NCBI GenBank assembly: GCA_945893365.1
Contig: CAMDED010000066.1
Coordinates: 1 to 39,587, forward strand
From: Candidatus Sulfopaludibacter sp. SbA3
GTDB lineage: Bacteria > Acidobacteriota > Terriglobia > Bryobacterales > Bryobacteraceae
DNA: 39,587 nt
Direction of reading: 5' to 3'
Both the position numbers and the translations under genes were made by a program. Position 1 is the stretch's first letter; each line of letters begins with the position of its first letter. The notes below the pieces were generated by a model. The model was not told the DNA's origin, did not search any database, and saw nothing but the letters and a program-made list of their open reading frames with translations. Of this stretch, positions 34,106 to 39,587 are shown piece after piece.

Positions 34106-35463
34106 CAGGCACTGCCGCGACCAGGGACGAAATCCGGGCGCTGTTCGCGAAACACTCCATCACGCGCGTGAAGCTGGGCGCGTTCGACGTCGATTGCACG
34201 CTGCGCGGGAAGTACGTCAGCGTCGAGAAATTTCTCTCGTCGGCGGCCGGTGGGATGGGCTTCTGCGACGTGATATTCGGATGGGATATCGCCGACGCGC
34301 TGTACGATAACGTCAAGTATACGGGATGGCATACGGGCTATCCCGATGCCGCGGTGAAGATCGATCTGCACACGTTCCGGACGATTCCGTGGGAGCCGGG
34401 GACGGCTTTTTTTCTGCTCGATTTCGTGACGCGGGGTGGCTCGCCGCTTCCGATCGCTCCGCGCCAGGTGTTGCAGGCGGTGTTGGCGAAGGCGGCGGCG
34501 CTTGGCTACCGGGTATACTTCGCCGCGGAGTACGAGTTCTGGATGTTCCGCGAAACGCCGGAGAGCCTGCGCGCCAAGAACTTCAGGAATCTGACGCCGC
34601 TCTCGCCGGGAATGTTCGGCTACAGCGTGCTGAGGGCCTCGGCAAATCAGGAGTTCGTGCTGGGATTGTTCGACCAGTTAGCGGCCTTCTCCATTCCGCT
34701 TGAGGGGCTTCACACGGAGACGGGGCCGGGAGTTTATGAAGCCGCGATCGGGGTGGTAGAGGGCATCGAAGCGGCCGACCGCGCGGCGTTGTTCAAAACG
34801 GCGGTGAAGGAACTGGCCGCGCGCCAGGGCCTGATTGCGACCTTCATGGCGAAGTGGAACGCGGACTTGCCCGGGTCGAGCGGGCATCTGCACCAGAGCT
34901 TGTGGAGCGGCGAAACCAACCTGTTTCACGCGGACGGCGACGCGATGTCCGGGCTGATGACGAACTACATCGGCGGGCTTGTCGCGAACCTGCCGGCGTT
35001 CGCGGCGCTCCTCTGTCCCACGGTCAACTCCTACAAGCGGACAGTCCCGGGGGCGTGGGCTCCGGTCAACGCGACGTGGGCCGTGGACAACCGCACGACG
35101 GCGGTGCGGGCGATTCCGGGCGGCAAGAAATCGACGCGGATCGAGCTGCGGCTGACCGGCGCGGACATCAATCCTTACCTTGCGATGGCGGCATCGCTCT
35201 CGGCGGGGCTTGACGGGATTGCGCGCGAACTTGCGCCGCCCGCCGAAACCGTAAACGCCTATTCGCACGACGCCTCAGAAGACGCCGCGCTGCCCCGTTC
35301 GCTCACGGAGGCTACCGGGCTCTTTCGAACCAGCGAGGTGACGCGCCGCTGGCTTGGAGACGATTTCGTGGATCACTACGCGGCAACGCGCGACTGGGAG
35401 GTGCGGCAGTTCGAAAGGGCGGTCACGGACTGGGAACTTGCGCGATACTTCGAATCGATCTGA
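34090..35463 (+). CDS. glutamine synthetase-family ligase, PuuA-like
   Basis: A 457-aa protein of the glutamine synthetase fold. Metal and substrate motifs are EYEFWMFRE, TETGPGVYEAAI, GSSGHLHQSLW and NSYKRTVPGAWAP followed by RIELRLTGADINPYL. In length and position it fits gamma-glutamylamine synthetases (PuuA, IpuC, GlnA3/GlnA4 type), which link glutamate to an amine before oxidation. It overlaps the ALDH gene by 16 bp. PuuB-like oxidase and PuuD-like hydrolase are not in the window, so the pathway here is partial or completed elsewhere. Confidence 0.82.
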   Translation: MGGALTGTAATRDEIRALFAKHSITRVKLGAFDVDCTLRGKYVSVEKFLSSAAGGMGFCDVIFGWDIADALYDNVKYTGWHTGYPDAAVKIDLHTFRTIPWEPGTAFFLLDFVTRGGSPLPIAPRQVLQAVLAKAAALGYRVYFAAEYEFWMFRETPESLRAKNFRNLTPLSPGMFGYSVLRASANQEFVLGLFDQLAAFSIPLEGLHTETGPGVYEAAIGVVEGIEAADRAALFKTAVKELAARQGLIATFMAKWNADLPGSSGHLHQSLWSGETNLFHADGDAMSGLMTNYIGGLVANLPAFAALLCPTVNSYKRTVPGAWAPVNATWAVDNRTTAVRAIPGGKKSTRIELRLTGADINPYLAMAASLSAGLDGIARELAPPAETVNAYSHDASEDAALPRSLTEATGLFRTSEVTRRWLGDDFVDHYAATRDWEVRQFERAVTDWELARYFESI

Positions 35464-35493
35464 CGCGCGGTTGGGAGAGGGGGAGTCGCTTCA

Positions 35494-35522
35494 GGCGGCA
35501 CGCCCAGCCTCGGCGCGCCGCC
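35494..35522. terminator. hairpin between convergent genes
   Basis: GGCGGC (35494-35499) pairs with GCCGCC (35517-35522); inside, CGCC (35501-35504) pairs with GGCG (35512-35515) after one A/C mismatch, leaving a 7-nt loop. It lies between the convergent ends of the ligase and CPBP genes and could terminate both. No T-run. Confidence 0.5.
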
Positions 35523-35562
35523 AATCATTCTCCGTTTTCGAAACCGCCAACTCTCACGCGCA

Positions 35563-36525
35563 TCATGCGAACAAGGTTCGCCAGACGGCCACCACCAGTG
35601 CATGCGTTACCATTGAGGCGCGGATTCCTCCCGCGCGCTCGTAGGCCGCGCCGTAGAATAAGCCCGCCACCGCGGCCACCAGTGCGAACTTCCAGTTCGG
35701 AAACGAGCGGTACGGCAGGTGGCATAGTCCAAAAACGACCGACACCGCGACAAGGGCGAATATCCGGCTTCCGCTCCACGCCTTCACCCACTGTTGCAGC
35801 AGTGCGCGGAAAAGAAACTCTTCCATAAGCGCCACAACCCAGAGGAAACCGAAGAAAGTGGCGATCGCCGTGAGGAACCAGTTCTGCGCGACGTCGAAGC
35901 GAATCAGTCCGATAACCAGCGCAAGCGGAAATCCGATGGGAATGAAGTAGAGAAAGTATGTCAGCCCGATGCGGATCTCGAACCCGCTCGGCGCGAATCC
36001 GTACCCCGCGCCCGCTACTTTGCGAAGCGACAGCATTGCCATCGCGGTGAGGCGCAGCAGCATCAGCTTTCCAAGAATGTCGATCCGGACAGGCGGGATG
36101 GGCGTTTCATAAACGAACGTGAAAAGTTTGCTCAGCAAGACGGCGGCAATCAGAAGCAGGATCGTGGCGTCAGCCGCCGGATGAGGGCGTAGAAGCGTGT
36201 ACCAGAACGCTATGGCGCCGGTGAGCGCGGTTAGGATCAGGAACGCGCGCCAGTCGAAAGCCGCCGTTAGGGAGCTGTAAACCAGATACGGCGCAAGCGC
36301 GCTCGCCCAAAGCCCGGAGGAGAGCTGCCGCGTGGTGAAACGCGCCTCGATCCAAACACGCGCCGGCGCGAAACCGGGAATCAGGTAGAAGAAATATTCA
36401 ACGAGAAAGGCCGCGATAATGGGCGCGGCGAGAGCTGAAGGCACGCCCCTCTGTCCCGCATAAACGACGCCGGCCGCGGCAAGCGCCACCCAACCGGTTA
36501 TGACTGTGGCGAAGAACGGGCGCAA
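35563..36525 (-). CDS. CPBP family membrane protease (type II CAAX prenyl endopeptidase-like)
   Basis: A 320-aa membrane protein with about 8 to 10 helices. The active-site motifs of the CPBP/Abi family are MEEFLFR (glutamates plus Arg), FGLCHLPYR and MVTHAL. The start is uncertain. TTG 36525 has no ribosome site. CTG 36552 has GCAGGAG six bases upstream and overlaps the HAD stop (CTGA), which would be the typical coupling geometry; it would add nine residues. A longer upstream extension is out of the question because it overlaps the HAD gene antisense-frame. Role unknown; CPBP proteins process membrane-anchored substrates. Last gene of a three-gene minus-strand operon. Confidence 0.8.
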   Translation of the reverse strand: MRPFFATVITGWVALAAAGVVYAGQRGVPSALAAPIIAAFLVEYFFYLIPGFAPARVWIEARFTTRQLSSGLWASALAPYLVYSSLTAAFDWRAFLILTALTGAIAFWYTLLRPHPAADATILLLIAAVLLSKLFTFVYETPIPPVRIDILGKLMLLRLTAMAMLSLRKVAGAGYGFAPSGFEIRIGLTYFLYFIPIGFPLALVIGLIRFDVAQNWFLTAIATFFGFLWVVALMEEFLFRALLQQWVKAWSGSRIFALVAVSVVFGLCHLPYRSFPNWKFALVAAVAGLFYGAAYERAGGIRASMVTHALVVAVWRTLFA

Positions 36526-36548
36526 TGGCCGGGCGATCGAACGGGCGA

Positions 36549-37232
36549 TCAGAAATGCTCCTGCAACTGGCTGAAACGCTCGATCACGAGCAACCTTCCA
36601 TCCGCCGGGCGCAGCTCCTGCCGCTCGAGAGTCCAGGTGCGCGGATGGGGTACGTAGACCGCTTTGAGCCCGGCTTCCATGGCTGGATTGATGTCCGATT
36701 TCGGGCTGTTGCCGATCATCCAGGTGCGCTCGGGATCGAGCTGCCTTTCCCCGGCCAGATGGCGATACGCCGCGGCGTCCTTCTCCTTGACGATGGCCGT
36801 GTGTCCGAAGTAGATGCCGAGGCCTGAGCGATCGATCTTGATCTTCTGTTCCTCCGGGTGGCCCTTCGTGAACAGCGTCAGGCCGTGGCGCGTAACCAGA
36901 TACTCCAGGGTTTCCCGAACGCCTGGAATCAACTCCATCGGACACTCCAGTATGCGCTCGGCGAATCCCATCACTTTGTCCAGATCGCGGTCGCACACTT
37001 CGCGCTCGGCCAGATGCTTGTAGCACTGGCGGAGGTTGCGGCCGAAGTTGGCGGATCCGTAGCCGTGAATCTTCGCATTGGCGAGTTCGATTTCGTCGAG
37101 CACCGCGCGGATCTGCGGAGGCGTCAGGGCGGAATGATCCAGGAAGGCGACGAATTCGTCGAACGCATTCTCGAAATACACGTTGTTCTCCCAGAGCGTA
37201 TCGTCGGCGTCGATGATCAGGTCCTGTCGCAT
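36549..37232 (-). CDS. HAD-superfamily phosphatase-like hydrolase
   Basis: A 227-aa cytosolic protein with HAD motifs in order: DADDTLW (D8 nucleophile, D10 acid/base), TLFTKG (motif II), K near KIDRSGLG/KEKDAA (motif III) and IGNSPKSDINPA (motif IV). A helical cap sits between motif I and II. Class I HAD phosphatases act on small phosphorylated metabolites; substrate unknown. The gene is 18 bp downstream of the LON-domain gene. Confidence 0.85.
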   Translation of the reverse strand: MRQDLIIDADDTLWENNVYFENAFDEFVAFLDHSALTPPQIRAVLDEIELANAKIHGYGSANFGRNLRQCYKHLAEREVCDRDLDKVMGFAERILECPMELIPGVRETLEYLVTRHGLTLFTKGHPEEQKIKIDRSGLGIYFGHTAIVKEKDAAAYRHLAGERQLDPERTWMIGNSPKSDINPAMEAGLKAVYVPHPRTWTLERQELRPADGRLLVIERFSQLQEHF

Positions 37233-37250
37233 TCAAAAGGGAGGCGCCCG

Positions 37251-37883
37251 TTACTGGACCTGTTTCTTACCGTGTCCGTTGAGAGGCGCGACGCTCTGGA
37301 CATGCCGCGAATGCTGCTCCTTCGGCACGTAGTCGATGATGTAGTCGGCAAGTTGCCGCAGCCGTTCGGTCTCCGAGCGGCTCTGGAGCAGCAATTGCCG
37401 GAACTCCAGGTCTTGAATCATCTGTCCAAGCTGGAAACTGAGCTGCGGATCGTCGAGCTTGGGGTCGGCGAAAGGGCGCGGCTTGTCTCGAAGAAGCGCC
37501 AGCAGGCGGCTATACTCTTTAAGAGCGAGGGTGTGCAGCTCTCTTGGCACTGCGCCCGACTCGTTGTCGTCGAAGTATTCCACCTCCGCGCGCAAGTAAG
37601 ACTTCTCCTCGTTCAGCATCACGATCTCGAAGCGGCGCCGGCCGGAGGTCTGGATATCGAGCTGGCCGTCGGCATAGCGCTTCACCACTTCGTCGATCAC
37701 GACCGTGCAGCCGATGCTCGCGAGTCCTTCATCTTTCGAGAGGACCATGCCGAACTCGGTATTGTGGCGAATCGCATCGCTCACCAGATCCTTATATCGC
37801 TCCTCGAAGATGTGCAGAGGCAGCGGCGTGCGGGGAAAAACCACAACCGGCAGCGGAAATAGAGGCAGGAGCCCGGACTGCAT
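37251..37883 (-). CDS. LON peptidase N-terminal (substrate-binding) domain protein
   Basis: A 210-aa protein that contains only the LON N-terminal domain: LLPLFPLPVVVFPRTPLPLHIFEERYKDL at the start, then RRFEIVMLNEEKSYLRAEVEYF. There is no AAA ATPase or Ser-Lys protease part. A helical tail (about 110-195) ends in a Lys-rich tip. Such stand-alone LAN proteins are widespread and of unknown function. ATG 37883 fits the domain start; the longer upstream frame overlaps the SDR gene and is discarded. First gene of the operon LON-HAD-CPBP, divergent from the SDR gene. Confidence 0.85.
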   Translation of the reverse strand: MQSGLLPLFPLPVVVFPRTPLPLHIFEERYKDLVSDAIRHNTEFGMVLSKDEGLASIGCTVVIDEVVKRYADGQLDIQTSGRRRFEIVMLNEEKSYLRAEVEYFDDNESGAVPRELHTLALKEYSRLLALLRDKPRPFADPKLDDPQLSFQLGQMIQDLEFRQLLLQSRSETERLRQLADYIIDYVPKEQHSRHVQSVAPLNGHGKKQVQ

Positions 37884-37885
37884 GG

Positions 37886-37895
37886 TACTATTATT
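37886..37895. promoter_or_regulatory. possible overlapping divergent promoters
   Basis: Between the LON gene and SDR gene (43 bp) an AT-rich box TACTATTATT offers -10 sequences to both strands: AATAAT 6 bases before the LON start (leaderless) and TACTAT about 35 bases before the SDR start. Spacing to a -35 box is only fair (TTGCCG, 18 bp, for the LON side). Confidence 0.3.
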
Positions 37896-37926
37896 GCGTT
37901 TCGACCGGCATCGCGGCAATTTCAGA

Positions 37927-38706
37927 ATGAGAATAGACGGCAAAGTCGTATTGATCACGGGCGCTTCGGAGGGAATTGGAGCGGCCTGCGCGGAATCGTT
38001 CCGCCGGCGCGGAGCCAAGCTCTCGCTCGTGGCGCGCTCCGAAGAGAAGCTCCGGCAAGTGGCCGGCGGCGACGCGCTCATCACGGTGGGCGACGTGACG
38101 CTGCCGGAAACGAGAGCGGCCGCGGTGGCGGGTACCTTGGAGCGCTACGGAACCATCGACATCCTGCTGAACAATGCCGGCGTCGGTCTCTATTCGCCGT
38201 CCTGGCGCGCGTCGATCGAAGAAACTCGCCGCATGTACGAGCTCAATTTTTTTGCCCCGCTAGGGCTCATCCAACTTGTGGTCCCGCACATGCGCGCGAA
38301 GAAGAGCGGCATGATCGTAAACGTAAGTTCGATTGCGGGGAAGATGACCCTGCCGTGGTTCACTCTCTATTCCTCCACCAAGTTCGCGCTCGGCTCGCTC
38401 ACGAACGGGCTCCGCATGGAGTTGCGGTACGACGGGATACAGACAATGGTGGTTTGCCCGGGTTACGTGAAAACGCGTTTTCAGACGAATGTGATCGACG
38501 GGCAGCCTCCGGACCGGCTGCTGCGGGGACGGAAATTTGCGATCACCCCCGTCCAATGCGCGGAGGCGATCGCGCGCGGGGTCGAGCGCGGCGCCCGAAC
38601 CGTGGTGACTCCCGCATACAGCTGGATTTACATCGCGTTCCACGGGCTGTTTCCCTCGCTGGTAGACTCGCAGTTGGCGGCCATTTATCACGGTGACCCG
38701 CCCTGA
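37927..38706 (+). CDS. short-chain dehydrogenase/reductase
   Basis: A 259-aa classical SDR: cofactor motif TGASEGIG (11-18), NNAG (82-85), and catalytic S135, Y148, K152 in VNVSSIAG...YSSTK. The C-terminus has a hydrophobic stretch (SWIYIAFHGLFPSLV) that may touch the membrane. Substrate unknown. ATG 37927 is right for the family; the next gene starts 19 bp downstream. Confidence 0.9.
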   Translation: MRIDGKVVLITGASEGIGAACAESFRRRGAKLSLVARSEEKLRQVAGGDALITVGDVTLPETRAAAVAGTLERYGTIDILLNNAGVGLYSPSWRASIEETRRMYELNFFAPLGLIQLVVPHMRAKKSGMIVNVSSIAGKMTLPWFTLYSSTKFALGSLTNGLRMELRYDGIQTMVVCPGYVKTRFQTNVIDGQPPDRLLRGRKFAITPVQCAEAIARGVERGARTVVTPAYSWIYIAFHGLFPSLVDSQLAAIYHGDPP

Positions 38707-38725
38707 GACGAGGACGGATTGGGAA

Positions 38726-39229
38726 ATGCACGCCGTGTTTCTAGTGGGCTTTATGGGATCGGGAAAAACCACCGTGGGAAAGCTGCTTGCCGAACGTCTG
38801 GGTTGGACCTTCGCGGATCTCGACGACGACATCGAGTCGGCGGCCGGCATGACTATTCCCGAGATCTTCGCCACGTGTGGCGAGTCGTGGTTTCGCGATA
38901 TCGAGCACCAGGCGTTAAGGGCGCGGGCGCAGGCCGTTCGCGATGGCGAGCGCCTGGTGGTAGCGCTCGGCGGCGGAGCGTTTGTGCCCGAAAGGAACGT
39001 GGAGATGCTTCGCGAAAGCGGCACGACGGTCTGGCTCGACGCGCCTCTCGAAGTGTTGCGTGCGCGCGTGGAACCCGCATCGCATCGGCCGCTGGCGAAG
39101 GACCCGGCGAAGTTCGCTGAATTGTACGAACAGCGCCGTGAAGCGTACGGCAGGGCCCGGCACCGGATTGACGGCGGCGGCGAGAGCCCGGAAGCGACGG
39201 TCGAGAAAATTGTTGCGGTCCTGGAATGA
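38726..39229 (+). CDS. aroK: shikimate kinase
   Basis: A 167-aa P-loop kinase of the shikimate pathway: Walker A GFMGSGKTT (8-16), DLDDDIE, shikimate-binding FRDIE, GGGAFV and SHRPLAK (lid/adenine contacts). It phosphorylates shikimate for aromatic amino acid synthesis. ATG 38726 is chosen because the P-loop must be near the N-terminus; a GTG at 38693 would overlap the SDR gene. Its stop overlaps the next start (ATGA). Confidence 0.88.
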   Translation: MHAVFLVGFMGSGKTTVGKLLAERLGWTFADLDDDIESAAGMTIPEIFATCGESWFRDIEHQALRARAQAVRDGERLVVALGGGAFVPERNVEMLRESGTTVWLDAPLEVLRARVEPASHRPLAKDPAKFAELYEQRREAYGRARHRIDGGGESPEATVEKIVAVLE

Positions 39230-39587
39230 GCGCCGTTACGAATAAGGAAGCCGCGCTGAGGGATCACGCCCGCTTGATCTTCGCGGCGGCGGTGAAGGCC
39301 GCGGACCCCGTTGAGGCGGTGCTGCGGCGCCTTCGCGTCGAAGGCGACGCGCTGATCGCGGGAGAAGCCCGGTTCGAACTAAGCCGTTTCCGCCGTATCC
39401 GCGTGATTGGAGCGGGCAAAGCGGGCGCGACCATGGCCCAGGCTGTGGAAAGGGCGCTCGACGGCCGCGTCGAAGGCGGGCTGGTTAACGTCAAATACGG
39501 CCACGTGGCGCCCGTTGCCACGGTCGAGTTGAAGGAGTGCGCGCATCCCGTGCCCGATCAGGCGGGCGTCGATGGCGCGAAACGGAT
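39226..39587 (+). CDS. glycerate 2-kinase (MOFRL/DUF4147 family), partial
   Basis: The first 120 codons of a protein cut by the window end. RDHARLIFAAAVKAADPVEAV, then VIGAGKAGATMAQAVERAL and VNVKYGHVAP, followed by CAHPVPDQAGVDGAKR are typical of the MOFRL-type glycerate kinases (TtuD/GckA), which phosphorylate glycerate at carbon 2. ATG overlaps the aroK stop. Confidence 0.8.
   Translation, partial: MSAVTNKEAALRDHARLIFAAAVKAADPVEAVLRRLRVEGDALIAGEARFELSRFRRIRVIGAGKAGATMAQAVERALDGRVEGGLVNVKYGHVAPVATVELKECAHPVPDQAGVDGAKR

Noticed and set aside
36552-37236. Long N-terminal extension of the CPBP protein over the HAD gene
   Set aside because: It is the out-of-frame shadow of HAD, with no domain; HAD motifs are clear in the other frame.
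38260-39267. Minus-strand open frame across SDR and aroK
   Set aside because: No domain motif; both plus-strand genes carry full catalytic motifs and proper start/stop coupling.
1-39587. tRNA, rRNA or CRISPR array
   Set aside because: No TPsiC/anticodon-arm pattern with CCA-type end, no rRNA core sequence and no regularly spaced repeats were noticed by eye.

Overview
The window looks like a chromosomal segment of a GC-rich soil bacterium of the phylum Acidobacteriota, probably a Bryobacter/Solibacter-like lineage. The evidence is the gene types: two Oar-like TonB-dependent receptors with an N-terminal carboxypeptidase-regulatory fold, a VWFA-related protein of the acidobacterial type, remnants of a PadR regulator and an ADOP-type permease, a DUF1552 remnant, a large PIG-L/ThuA-like protein, and an orphan terminase pair with a 'NARRHGL' protein. 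The assignment is inferred from gene content, not from a marker-gene tree.

Layout. 1-2845 is a mobile or decaying patch: an AT-rich arm, an IS1-like DDE transposase with a near-perfect sigma70 promoter inside a palindrome, and a 5'-truncated, frameshifted large protein. 3097-5691 is a phage-derived module: terminase ATPase and nuclease as two minus-strand genes, divergent from a NARRHGL-type protein, with no capsid, portal or integrase genes. 5852-14087 is a tight four-gene operon (TonB-dependent receptor, TolB-propeller/CehA-type hydrolase, C45 acyltransferase-type hydrolase, class V PLP enzyme) that reads as uptake and periplasmic breakdown of an amide- or carbamate-like compound. 14440-15315 is a DUF1552 pseudogene. 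trxB-ridA (minus) lies divergent from a large PIG-L protein and a VWA protein (plus). A BrnT/antitoxin pair whose toxin is frameshifted follows, then alaS-ypdA, a PadR/ADOP wreck, and a possible metal-related exported set (Cys/His-rich protein, TonB receptor, Asp-box propeller with a CxCCH motif).

The right third is mostly housekeeping and catabolism: the 3' end of an Nramp gene, cyaY, then permease-ALDH-glutamine-synthetase-like genes arranged as in gamma-glutamylation of amines; a minus-strand LON-domain/HAD/CPBP operon; and a plus-strand SDR, shikimate kinase and glycerate kinase (cut by the window end).

At least five loci carry frameshifts while every long central gene is intact, which argues for real decay rather than poor sequence. 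I saw no tRNA, rRNA or CRISPR array. The most interesting candidates are the orphan terminase module, the 5852-14087 operon, the toxin-antitoxin fusion by frameshift, the Cys-rich exported set, and the promoter-in-palindrome of the transposase.
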